In this document: positions 23,672 through 34,646 of the stretch, piece by piece
Position numbering within the stretch: the first letter of the stretch is position 1
Layout of the letters: every line of letters begins with the position of its first letter
NCBI GenBank assembly: GCA_023014335.1
Contig: JAECYW010000019.1
Span: 434,001 to 498,000 of the forward strand
DNA length: 64,000 bases
Source of the DNA: Galerina marginata
Lineage: Eukaryota; Basidiomycota; Agaricomycetes; Agaricales; Galerinaceae
Reading direction: 5' to 3'
Position numbers and translations under genes: made by a program
The notes under the pieces: generated by a model
Database searches by the model: none
The model's input: the letters and a program-made list of their open reading frames with translations, nothing else
What the model was told of the DNA's origin: nothing

Positions 23672-24562
23672 TCAAATCGGTATGTCGCGTTCGGCCCAAA
23701 TCGCAGCAAAGTTGATGTTGCCGCCGGTTCCGCCTCCCTGCAGGTGAATGATATACCGCCCAGCGGCCAGCTGAGTCTGGTATTCAGTTTGGAGTGTGCT
23801 CGCCGTCAACCCATGCCTCGCGACCCAAGATCCGACATCTGTATTGGCAAATGCCGACGAAATCAGGTGGTCCTCAGAAATCGCAAGATAACTAGGGTGC
23901 CACCCCGGCGCTTGAGTCTCGAGGTTCACGGTTGCCTGGTAATCGCTGTAGGTCTCGTCCACAAAAACAGGCTGTGTGGCTTGTTCGTTGTTGTAGTACC
24001 AGACACCGCAGAACCGGCGGTCTGAGGTGCCGTATTCGGTGAAGGACTTGAGGATATATCCGTTCCCGGTGCCGTCGATCAGCGCGTCGATATAGTCCTC
24101 GTGGGTGAGAAAACATTTTTGATACCAGTTGGTGACACCGTTCTTCTCCATAACGCCAGCGAATATCGCGCCATTGGAAGGTCCTGTCGCGGTGATGATG
24201 GTCGAAACGTAGCCGTTCGCGGAATGAGTGTTGAAGAAGGACTGGTACTGCGCTGCAGTGGCATCGTGGATAGCAGCATATGCGTAACCGGAGCGTTGAA
24301 CCCAGACAGCGGCGTAATGGTGGTTAGGGGGTTGGCCGTAGGCGCTTAGGGAAATCATCCGGTACCCAGTACTCGACAATTGATTATAATTGGTCTGGTG
24401 CTGGGCTGCATTATCGTTGTAATAGAATCGCCATGCGGGGATGCCTCTCTCGGAAAGAGTGGTGTTGTTAGAGGAGGTCTCTTGTAAAGAACGTGTGGTT
24501 GGAATTGCGACGGTAGAGGCCAGCAGGCAGCCGAGTAGAGCGACCAAAAAATTGCCCTTCAT
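23672..24562 (-). CDS. Secreted protein with BTRD1 / polyglycine-hydrolase-type repeats
   Basis: Single exon, 296 aa. The frame is open further upstream, but the start is placed at the Met of MKGNFLVALLGCLLASTVA, a clean signal peptide. After a short linker come about five repeats of 45-50 residues, each with an aromatic GY or GW turn, a small-residue strand and a (F/Y)A(A/G)(V/I)W-type end; examples are YAAVWVQRSGYAYAA, IFAGVMEKNGVTNWY and NFAAIWAERD. This pattern is that of the bacterial tandem repeat domain 1 (PF17660), also found as the structural repeats in front of the hydrolase domain of fungal polyglycine hydrolases. No serine-hydrolase domain follows, so it is a repeat-only secreted protein. 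The role is unknown; binding is more likely than catalysis. Confidence 0.75.
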   Translation of the reverse strand: MKGNFLVALLGCLLASTVAIPTTRSLQETSSNNTTLSERGIPAWRFYYNDNAAQHQTNYNQLSSTGYRMISLSAYGQPPNHHYAAVWVQRSGYAYAAIHDATAAQYQSFFNTHSANGYVSTIITATGPSNGAIFAGVMEKNGVTNWYQKCFLTHEDYIDALIDGTGNGYILKSFTEYGTSDRRFCGVWYYNNEQATQPVFVDETYSDYQATVNLETQAPGWHPSYLAISEDHLISSAFANTDVGSWVARHGLTASTLQTEYQTQLAAGRYIIHLQGGGTGGNINFAAIWAERDIPI

Positions 24563-25489
24563 CGTGAACTGGAACTGTTGGAATCGAAGGTTTATGAGTC
24601 GCTCAACAACTAGGAACATCCGAATGCGACTCACGCTGTAGGTATAAATATACTTAGAATAAGTGGGGACTGAGTTCGGATAGAAGAAAGGCTCGTACTT
24701 ATATGTTTTACGGCGGAGGATGATCCCTGCATTGAAGTGCCCCACGTATCCTCTGCGGCGTAAAGTTTGATCTTCGCTTCCCTACCAACCAGGGAAATCA
24801 GAAATTTAATGACTCTTACAATTAAATGCCGTTGCCTTTTGAACTTTGAAGTGTTGGCCATCATCTGCAATGACTCCTGCCTGGGTTCGTCGGATGGCTC
24901 TGGGTTTTCTCGAAGAATAATGAAAGTCGATTACAAGGAAATACACTGTCGCGCAGAGGGCTTGATTTATTGACATTGCATCGTCGACTGCTTCATGAAC
25001 CTAGCCGTCTATTTTTAAATTCTTAGCCCCTGCAAGGCACAGAGTATTTTCGGACATCTGCACGTCAACAATTTCATGAAGTTTGGCTAACGGAGCTATT
25101 TTTATCATTTATGTCGCCATGATCAGCGGTGAACGCTTTCGATGTACTGTAGCCTGTAGGTTACCTCCCATTCTTGACAATGTTCAAAGCGGGCTGTGCG
25201 GTTTTGACATCTCTCAACTAGTCTCGCGGGAGGTGGCTTCGCAATTCCTCCTGTCCCTATGTCAGAGGCGCTTAGAGGGCAAAATAAAGCCATCGGTGCC
25301 ATATTTTAAACGATATGGTGACTATGATCAGCACACCGGAATATTTTCCACACAACTCAGCCCGCTGAGGTAAAGAAGCTTTGCATTTGCGTGAAGATCA
25401 GAATAAAGTTTCTCCTTTGTTTCATCGAGGCTTGGCTACGCCTTTCGAACTGTACTTAGTTCGAAGAATTTCTTGTGGCAATAATTGCC
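24563..25489. other. Upstream region of the BTRD1 gene
   Basis: No gene seen. An AT-rich stretch at about 24640-24655 (minus strand TATTTATA) lies 80-90 bp before the BTRD1 start and may be part of its promoter. The region from about 24760 to 25480 shows no convincing coding frame. Confidence 0.3.
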
Positions 25490-25975
25490 ATTTAGATAGT
25501 ACTTCCAAAACTCCAAAGGCACATTGTACGTTCCTTAAAAAAAATCCGTTCGTTTTTCATCACTCAGCAGAAACTCTGATGGACGACTTGAGGGTCTTGT
25601 CCTTGAGCACGAGATCCAAGCTTCAGCAGACAATATTATCGACGGGCACGAAAAATGCGGCGATCAAGACGTCCAACGACACTGTATTGGAGACACCGCT
25701 CACCGGCCCGAGTGTACCACATTGTAAGCGCCGTGAATCAGCCGGCGCTACAAGTCGATCACCCTTCCCATGGGCCTCATGGACAATGTTAATGGTTCAA
25801 CATTCGAGCGTTACTTGAAGACGGATTCGAGTAAATTAGAGCCTTCCGAGTACTCCTCTGTATCAAGATCGACCCTTCCGGCCAGATGATTGATTGCTGA
25901 TTTTTCAGATCCTGTCAATGTGCTATGCCTGGCTATGCATGTACAGCCTCAGATCTTGATCTCGAGCGCTAACGG
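25490..25975 (+). pseudogene. NACHT relic, copy 5
   Basis: A strongly decayed copy of the middle and 3' part of the D block. Recognisable pieces in order are NPFVFHHSAET (matching NPIIFHQSAET), the Walker B region 'attatcgacgggcacgaaaaatgcggcgatcaagacg' (about 25633-25670), then 'gaagacggattcgag' and 'tccggccagatgat'. Frames shift repeatedly. The P-loop half is missing. It marks the right edge of the array. Confidence 0.7.
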
Positions 25976-26247
25976 TCGCTGCTAATTCCTGTTCCAAATT
26001 CAGAAGTGATGAGTCTGTTCCATGTATTGCGGTATACTGGTTCATTCTTGTAATTGCATGCAATGTGCAAGGTAGACCTTTTTACGTGCTCAAGTTTCTC
26101 AGATTGAAACCAATGTATAACATTAAATAATATGTAAACTTGACAATCACAGTAATATAGTGACAACCTCCAAGCGACGAAAAAATGATATAAAGCAAGT
26201 ACTTAACAATTACCCAAGCAGATACAGACCTATCAAAAAACCGAAGC

Positions 26248-27422
26248 TTAAGCCTTCGCCCTAACAGCCCAAAAAACGATGTTCTCTTCAGCTCCCTTCC
26301 CCGCTCGCTTCTGCCAAATACGGTTGAAGATGCACTGGAATGTCAAGCTCCCCTCAAAGAGCTCAGCCACTTTGCCATCGTCGCCCACGCCCTTCCAGAG
26401 AGGGCGCATACACAACTTCCCAGACGCCTCTGGGATCATGGACATCAAGTGGTCGTCCTGAATCTCCAGATTCGCGCTGATGCCTGGTCCGTCCCAGGCG
26501 TCGTCCGTTGGGCGACCGAGGTCTGCTTCGATTTCCGAGTCTAAGTCTTCCTGCGGCAGCTCGGTGATTTCAGTGATGGCGATTTCGATATGTCCGCCAC
26601 AGTACGGATGAAATAAGTTGGTGAGAGTTAGTATCCCATAAGGGCTATCGATTTCGTCATCTTCGTTGTCGTCGTTGTCGTCTTCGTCGAGAATTGGACG
26701 ACTGGGGTTGGTGGTAACGCCGGGGAAGAAGATTTTTAGTTTCGCAACGGGCCCTTCCTCCACCTCTCCATCCTCATTGATCTTGGTTTTGGTTCCGGAG
26801 GCGATAATGGCTTTGTACAGAGGTGCAGGGTAGAAGGCGTCGTCCATATGACCATCGACGTCGTATGGCGGCGCGTAGGCTATGTTGAGATCTCCTTGGT
26901 ACATGGAGTATAAGTCGAAAGAACCGGCGAAGATTTGGTTTTGATTCTAAATTAGGCAGGGAGTGAGTGCGTTGAGATATGGAGGATGAAAAGATTTATA
27001 CCGCGACCGTCGGTGCAGCGGATGTGGAAGCTGCGGCAGTTGAACCCTCAGCTGAAGCGGCAGGAGGTCCGTCTGTCGAAGATGCAATGGCTTCAACCAC
27101 AGGAGTGATAGTCGGGGTTGCAATAGATGCATTGACTGTCAGAAAGAAAGCGTGTCATTCAAAATAAAAGGGCTAATGACGTATAGAACAGACCTGCAAC
27201 TTCAGTGGCGACAACGGTGGAAGACTTCAGGCGCTTTGAAGGCTTTGCACTGCCAGCAGTGGCACTGTCCTCCTCCTCGGGCAAGGCACGTTTCTTGGTG
27301 GCCTTAGCTTTACTAGCTTTTGAAGACTTGGCACTGCCTTTTTTCTAGTCCAGTAACGTCAGATTGTCGTCGACTGAGCGCTCAACATAGTAATGAAATT
27401 GACGTACGGGACGTGGTGCCAT
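26248..27422 (-). CDS. Uncharacterised protein with Lys/Ala-rich N-terminus
   Basis: Four exons on the minus strand, 27422-27408, 27344-27194, 27135-27002 and 26946-26248, give 332 aa with all phases consistent. The tiny first exon encodes MAPRP. The first 100 residues are low complexity: a Lys/Ala/Ser-rich part with basic clusters (KKRALPEEED, KPSKRLK) that look like nuclear localisation signals, then a Thr/Ala/Ser linker. From about residue 100 a globular part begins with NQIFAGSFDLYSMYQGDLN and includes an acidic run of Asp/Glu/Asn near residue 180. I do not recognise the family; the layout suggests a nuclear protein with a disordered basic tail. Confidence 0.7.
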
Positions 27423-27943
27423 GGTTTTGTAGGTACTATTCGGGTGTTGGATAGAAAATGACGCGTTGGTAATGGGTCTGCACAAGAATACGCAGGTGCC
27501 ACAGAGGAAGAAACGCGTCTTAAAGAAAGCGGCGTTTCAAAGTTTGCTTGGACCACTTGTGTTTGGGTTTGTTTGAGTATGTACGTTGTGCTCATTCCCA
27601 CCTTCCACTGATTGCTCCTTGGAACTTGGCTTACTGTCGTCCAACTACCTCGACGTGCCGATATATCCTACCTTTCTTAGCAATTAATTACAACCGACAA
27701 CTAGATATTTTAAAAGGCCAAGAAAGAGTAGTACCAACGGTAAGTACAAGAGGACCTCGACGAATCCCTTGACACTCTCGGACAGCTTGCCAAATTGCAG
27801 TGTTGAATCAGTACCAACAATTAACGCTCAGATTACGGTGAAAATTTATGTGAGGGGGAGGATAGACTGTCAAGGATACGTAGGCACAAAGGAAAGACGT
27901 GTCCAGTAGCATTTGAGCGGATGCGTTCCTTTCTTACGCTGTT
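27423..27943. other. Promoter region between two minus-strand genes
   Basis: About 520 bp. It must contain the 3' end of the membrane-protein gene and the promoter of the downstream gene. No strong TATA box is seen. Confidence 0.3.
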
Positions 27944-29759
27944 CTACCATGCCCCTTGTATCGAAGACTTCACGGCAATAGCGTACGGCAAGCGAAGCAC
28001 GTAAAGTATACAGCCGAAGACGGCGCCAGCAGCCGCGGCTGCTCTTCCAGTGCACACATGGAAACCTAAATAGTCAATGTGAGGTCATGGAAAGAGATTA
28101 GTATATTACGGCTTACCATGATCTTGAGATACCCTAACAAAAACAAACGCTCCAAGGGTGTCAAAAACAGCTGTAATCGGGAGGCCATTCATGTTGGGAA
28201 CTACTTTAATGAGCCAAGTAGCGTGAACATCCTAGAAGTCAAAAACGCACTTGCGAGTTGCTGTATCGAACTTCCCATAGTCAATGGGAAGGCGGCTGCA
28301 AGTGAGGCAATGAGCATCGCATCTGGAACTGTCGCGGAAATGGAGGCACCGTTAAACGGTGATAGTTATTCGTAAAAGGCACCAAGACTGACCTTCACCG
28401 AGCAATCGTTGACTCATAGCAAAAACAACAAAAAAGGCTATTCCAAATGTCGTCACACCCACTGTCAAAAAGAATTTCATAGGGTGCCCAGTGGAACCCG
28501 ACCCGCTGAGCATATCAAACAAATTATACCCCGATGCGATTGTGCAGAAAGTGAGTAAGCCAGACGCCATTACGGCAGCAAGAGCTCCCGAGCGAACGAT
28601 ATCGGCGGTGACCTCTGACCCATTCACATGGGCGCCTGTTGCAGCAGCAGCAGCCCCTCCCGTCGCGACGAGAGCAAAATCGATCGATCCGATCACAACC
28701 TGAAGAAAAACTACGAAAAATCCGACCGAGTGAATAATATTTAAATTAAAGTATGGCCATAAGCACGCACCAGATTCAGCGAAGTCCGATAAATCTTTGA
28801 AACCTATCAAGAGCGAGAATTTGTCAGTTTGAAATTGGCTCAGTACGTGACGAGAATTATTGGTGCACCTTCTCCGAACTTGTTCCAGCTTTCTTTTCCG
28901 AGCTCCATGATGAATTGGAACACTGGCCCAACCAACATCATCATGGAGAGGATTTGCCCAAAGCCCCATTCTCCCTCCCCAGGACCGATAGGATTCCTTT
29001 TTAAGAGTAATTCAATCATCACGATCAAATAGATGCGGCCTGTCGATTCGCATAAAACCTTGGCAATCGAAAACCCCCGGGTCTCTGAATCGTCCTCTTC
29101 ACCTTCGGCAGACTGAAAGAAGCCTTGCAAAAGCCCCATTACGGGCTCGCGAACGAGAAGTAGGCCAAAGTTGACTATCAGATAAATCCTAAAGATAAAG
29201 TTGGTCGCTGGAATATTGATCCCAAAGATGACAAAACGGATGGTGTCGTTGCATTCAGGATTCGTTCCGAAATGCGGTGCAGTGGCGAACACGTAGATCA
29301 TGAAGATGGCAAACCCAAGGAATCCACCGTAAAAAGCTCCGTATATGAAGATTTTGTGATATTTATTCTTAAATTTTATGTTCGATGGGGTAATTGTTAA
29401 TCCAACAAGGCCAATGAGGTGAAAAAGGCATATCGCATGGAAGAGGTCAAGTTTGTGTTGGCCGGTGAAGACAAAGGCTGTGAGGAGGAGAGCGAAACCG
29501 GTGATTCCGAGCGAAATTTCGATGGACTCCCGAAGGTCCTGAGAAGTAAATATACAAGATAGCAACGGGCCTCCAAGAGAAAGGGTGTACATTGAGATTC
29601 GAACCTGTGCAAGGATGTTAGCAATGAGGGATGAAGAACAAAGTGGTTCGTGCTTGCCCCCACTCCAGTAATATCTGGGTTTGCTTCAACGATGCAGGAG
29701 GTAGAATCCATCTGAGTCGACGAGGAGTTATTGATAATCGAACAAATAGGTGTTTTCAA
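27944..29759 (-). CDS. Polytopic membrane protein, basidiomycete family
   Basis: Seven exons: 29759-29658, 29604-28869, 28803-28771, 28710-28393, 28328-28251, 28203-28117 and 28065-27944. They give 491 aa with every phase in agreement. Intron 1 has a GC donor (ggg|gcaagc). The N-terminus NPDITGVG-VRISMYT is the signature of a common agaricomycete family with about seven membrane helices. The first half has helices near residues 50-190. An acidic loop (SAEGEEDDSETRG) follows, then two more helices. The second half (from about residue 290) has four more hydrophobic segments, including an Ala/Gly-rich one (ATGGAAAAATGA), with a layout that recalls DUF1275-type proteins; that link is weak. The substrate is unknown. 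An internal Met at residue 17 is an alternative start. Confidence 0.75.
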
Positions 29760-32669
29760 CGCAAATGCGCCTTACTTTGCTCAAAGGGCAGGAGCACTTT
29801 ATATGAAGTTAGAACAAGGTAAGATATCGGAGGTTCCATGTCACCGGCGTCATATTCGATGGATTCTTGACGGGAAAATCTGTCCTATCGTGACTTGAAG
29901 GTCAAGAGGCGCTCGATATGATCGTCTATTCGATAAGAACGGCCCGGGCGCCTATTAATGCCAATCGGATGGCCATACCTTCATTTCGAGGATTCTGACG
30001 CTTTCACAAGGCTACCTCAGGCTTCTACTCGTTCCGCCTCTCTACTCACTAGCTTGAAGCCTTTTCCTCCGATGCTGTGAGCTCCCTTTGCAATTTGATT
30101 GCCAGTGGCCTGAAGAGCTCAAATTCATTAGTAGAAACGTAGATCACTCAGAGCTTACCACACTCCATGACGTCCGTGACTCGCGGAATGATCATCGGCA
30201 GTTCTTTTAAACACGAGGAAGCGTCGCGAAGTCACTATCGTGCTATATCCAAAAATCCCCTCTATCTTCACTTCCCTTCCGATTGCAAGTTTACTATCAC
30301 AACATCGGTCGTGATACGCGCCGAGAGTTCGTATGACATGCCTGGTGGAATCTCAGGTAAATGAAGAGACGAGGAGAATTAGCCTTGGGATACACACTGA
30401 ACTCTGATTGAGGGATGGATGGATGGATGGATGGATGGATGGATGGATGGGAGTGTTTACTAAAATGATCCCGGATACCATAGATTAGATAAATGCATAG
30501 ATCCGGAATTCATCGGTGGCAGTGCACATCCGAATATCCCCGCATTCGTTGAACGTGTCTCTCGACGTTGCCTCAACGTTCAACGACCGCGTTCCAATCC
30601 GAGTACTTGTCCAATCGACTAACATGCAGTGACGCATTGGCTCTGGTGCAAAAATTATCATGCCTCATCGACCCTTTGTTCACTCTTGCAACCATGTCGC
30701 CGATGATCGATGACCGACCGACTGCATTAGCAAAACACCCAGCCCAGTCGCTCTCGATAATTTTCTTGAGTGGTTAACTTAGCTTTGTTTTCCAACTAAG
30801 ATCAGGTCACATTTCTTGAGGAGGAAGTGCAGAGATCAGGCGAAATTATCATATTGAATGAGGTGAGTATCGTTCAGTCTGCCTGTTGAGGCGTTTCTGA
30901 CGCGTCAATCAATGGATGGTTTCCAGCTTAGCCTTCGTTTAGGTGCGTACTTAAGTTTCTCGTTCTTCGAGAAAGTGACTAATTGAGTCTCAGTTCTACG
31001 ATAAGTGTCAATACAGCCTCGTCTGGTCGACTTGGCAGCGGCACCACGGTCGGATGTGGTTTCGCCTATCTACTTCGAGGCTTCTCGTCGGGCTGAGAAA
31101 GTCGAATCGATGGACTTGGAAACTGGCGAACTTGTCGATGCTCCTTGACGGCCTCGTAATAGCCAAGTACTTAGGTCATAGAGAGCTTCGCTAACGCCAA
31201 TGAACAATTCCTAACATGCACGCCTCATGGACTTACCCATGGACCAGCTCAACAAGCGAGCTCGACAGCAGCGGGCAAGGGCATGTCAGTTGGCAGGCTG
31301 CCAATACCAGCGTAGGGCCATCCTGCGCCCCAGAAGGCCCCGAATCTAGTTTAGCTGCGATATGAGACCGCACCGCTCCCAACAACGTCAGTTCTGGTGC
31401 AAATCCAATACTGATTCAGATACCCTACCGCCGACCACATCGTTTGCCCCTCCAACTTCCAGCAACAGCTATGATGTCAATTTTGAAGGAGGGCATCCCA
31501 CCGCTGCTGATAGGTTGCACAATCTGGCGAGGTGGACCTGTGACAAGCTAGTGAGACGTTTTCGTTCACTTTTTCTTATTCACTTCTGTTGTTCTGTGCT
31601 CTTATAAGCTGCAGTATTCTTTACCTCTTGTTAACAAGCCCTTCGTCGTGGTCGTATCCCCTGTCGCAACCTTTCTGCACTGTTATCATCACCTAAATCT
31701 GTTTTCGTCAGTGTCTCGCTTGCCGTCATTTGTAGCATTACTGGCACCACACCTCCAATTTTCCATTGCAGCTTGCATCCATTTTGAGCGTAAGTATTAA
31801 CCACATTTCCTAATGCTAATCGACGTCTCTTCTAGCCAATGCCGTGTCAGTTCTGGAATGGCTCTCCTCTCCCGATCGAGACCTGTCATACTCGAGTACC
31901 GATCTGCGGTTTTTCAGCAAAGCTGGTGGATTGGCGATTCAAACGGTCATGATCATCCTTTGAGGTACAATTCCGCTGTGCCCCTATCAATCCCCGTTAC
32001 TCTAGTCATACCTGTGGAGACCGCAAAATGGAAATATGAGGAGCTAAAAGTTGTACGCACTAAAAAACGCCTTTTTCGACTTAGCTACCCGCTGACCGCC
32101 AATCGTTCTTCGGTCTTTCATCCTTCTGTCCTCACAACTTCAGGCTTCTGGCATAAAATTGTCGGTCTAATTCCTTTTCATTACGGGCTACTACGAGCTG
32201 CCTACTAAGAGGGTTTAATGATATGTTTGTACTACCTCACTGGTAGTACTATATCAATTGAACTAGACGAGTTCGAGAACTACTAGTGGTGAGCCTAGTC
32301 AGCTACTTTTGACAAACTGTAACTTGTAGCTAACAGGCGAGCAGGATACATGGTTCTTGTCCCTCCGCAAGATGAGTCGAGAACGTCAATCATTCCATTC
32401 CAGTTCAATTTAGGTCCTATATAAATATGAGATCATCAGCAGGCTGGCGTTTCTTCGGCGCTAGTGTGGCCTCTTGATTTCGGCGACCTTCTGCACCCTA
32501 CTCGGAGCTGGATTGCCTACCTATATCCATGCACCGATAAACAGCGAAGAAAGAAAACAGAAAAAAATAGCAATTATCTGAGCAGTACTTAAACGAATGA
32601 CGGCATTCCGACTTCCACTTGACGAGTTCCTGAAGTATCGACTTTCGAACATACCGCAAGAAAGTCACT
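29760..32669. other. 2.9-kb region without a recognised gene
   Basis: Short frames exist (for example 31362-31607 and 31813-32208, plus strand) but none has a known motif, a consistent splice chain or a matching paralogue here. A short stretch at about 31220-31560 has mixed frames with Ser/Thr/Pro content and could be old retroelement gag debris; I cannot support this further. A GGAT microsatellite lies at 30413-30449. Confidence 0.25.
30413..30449 (+). repeat. (GGAT)n microsatellite
   Basis: About nine uninterrupted GGAT units. Confidence 0.95.
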
Positions 32670-34646
32670 ATGCGCTCGTTCAACAGGCTCTCAGCTTCCA
32701 TCACACTCGCCATCTCATTCTTGAGCTTCAGCGTTAGTGTGCTAGCTTCTCCTACTCCGATTCCGCAAGGCCAGCTCCAGGTCGAGGTGACTGGTAGTCA
32801 GCCGACAGAAACTGACCCAGATATCCTGAATCTCCTATCCACCTGGCTTTACGGCACGGCGGATCCAGGAATGGCGCCGACCTCCCAATTCAGAACACCA
32901 CAACGAACGCATCAGCTGAAGCCAGACTCCGACGAGAGCCCCGATTTGGGTTCGAACATAATCGCTGCGCGCCAATTCGGGGGGATCTTTGGTCCTGGCC
33001 CGGTAATCTTACCCCGACCAGAGATGCTACCACAGGCAACCCAGCAGGCTGGCAGGCTAGGTCGACGGCCTTGGTCCACTATAATGCCTCAGCCGGCGTC
33101 TGCCACCACGGCGCCTAAAGCAGTTATTCTACCACGAGCAGGCGAAGGAGGTGTCCTTACGTGCGTTTTTCTTGTCGGTTAAATTTCCGGCCGTTAGGCC
33201 TAATAACTGGACTTTATTATTTAGTCCACAGGACTGGCTTTTGGATGCCAATGCTCTGGAGTACGTCGGTCTCTTCCCTCGTCTGCCATTTTTTAACCCT
33301 TTCTAGCAATAACGGACCACGCGAGTTCCAACGCTCAGACGAGCTCGACGACCGTGATTTGGAACTCCAGCTAAAGAGAGCCTTGGAAATGGAAGATTGG
33401 AAAGGACGTCACCGCTGGCACTGGCACCACCACCGTAAGAGGGACGACGAGTACTTGCCGTTGGATGATGGCAATCCCGCCCTGCTAAATAAGCGTTGGG
33501 TCGGTGAGGATCAAAGTCTGTAAGTGATAGTTGGGTTATAATATTTCGTCTGGCCAAAGCGTACTCAAATCAATCTCCATTGCAGGCGGCGAGAGTTAAC
33601 CCAGAGGGAAAACGAGGGGAATGTACTCAAGTGCGTCCAGCTATCACCTAACAGATTCGGGCGGCTAACGGCACGCCGATATTAATTTGACAGGCCTCAG
33701 GATTGGTTCACGGACGTCAGCCCTCTCAGATTGCCAAAAAGGGAGATAGAAACAGAAGACTGGAAAGGAAAGTATCACCGCCACAAATGGCACCACCGAG
33801 CCGTGCTCGATGACCTCAAGGTTGAACATCTGCTCAAGAGAGAGATAAGCGCAGCAGATTGGAAGCATCGTAACAGGCACCATCGTCATGGAAAGAGAGC
33901 TGATGTCGGTCTAGATGGAAGTAATGATGCAGAGGAACCAGTTCCAGAGGACGCATACGGGTAATTTCGACTCGTCTCTATACAGTTATTAGGCCGAATT
34001 TACATGGCGATATCTTTAGACCATTTGGATTCCACAGACGATCCGACGAAGTCCTTTGGTACGTACAATCTATATCTCGACGAAGCGTTATGCTCTATAT
34101 TGAGCCGATGGTATTTTAATTAGGCCGCAGGCTTGGAGCGTTGATATTAGCACCCTCCAGTATGTACTTCTTGCATGCTCTCTCACCTTCAACGCGTATA
34201 TATTAATGGTCTTAAATATTCACGTACTCCTCCCACAGGAAAAGAGCTGCCAGCAAGGATTGGGAAAATTTTAGCAAGATGTTTTCTAGGGATGCCGAAC
34301 ACTGGAGACATTGGCACTATTGGCACCACCATCGCCGTCACAGGTTTCCAAGAGATGAAGTCAGTGAAAATATCGCAAATGAGGACGAAAAGTCCCACAA
34401 AAAGAAAAGGTTAGTGCTCCACGACATCTTACGCAACTCAACTAACTTCTTAATTAGTGCAGAGGAAGGTCTGGAAGGGGCTGCTCATGTGGTCGATACC
34501 GGTGTAAAAGGAACGCTTGGAAGCTTCCTTGGGTGAGTTTGATCTCTTCTAATCGTATTTTATCGCGCAATTTAGACTGAATTTCTGTACATGATTTAGA
34601 TTTGGTTTCTAGAGCGGTACCGACGGTCCTCCATGTCGCAATCTGA
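32670..34646 (+). CDS. Secreted His/Trp-rich repeat precursor with Kex2-type sites (KEP-like)
   Basis: Ten exons: 32670-33160, 33225-33260, 33307-33519, 33586-33630, 33694-33960, 34020-34058, 34124-34159, 34239-34409, 34458-34532 and 34613-34646. They give 468 aa. All nine introns are in phase 2. Residues 1-27 are a signal peptide (MRSFNRLSASITLAISFLSF, then SVSVLA). A Pro-rich region follows, then three modules. Each holds a PQ(D/A)W..D...L mini-segment and a dibasic site followed by a DW-containing, His-rich stretch: LKR-ALEMEDWKG with HRWHWHHH (198-218), PKR-EIETEDWKG (277-287), LKR-EISAADWKH (310-320) and QKR-AASKDW with HWRHWHYWHHH (376-407). Further KR sites lie at about 221, 239, 330 and 432. 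The C-terminal about 35 residues form a plausible amphipathic helix. The pattern fits Kex2-processed repeat proteins; the released peptides could bind metal or membranes. I recognise no family. Confidence 0.75.

Noticed and set aside
23627..24025. A 132-codon plus-strand frame.
   Set aside because: It is the antisense shadow of the BTRD1 gene, which has a signal peptide and repeats on the minus strand.
23672..24562. Horizontal transfer from bacteria, suggested by the name of the BTRD1 repeat.
   Set aside because: The repeat is widespread in fungi and base composition does not stand out, so no transfer is needed.
25490..25975. A possible fifth working NACHT gene.
   Set aside because: The P-loop half is missing and the frame shifts several times.
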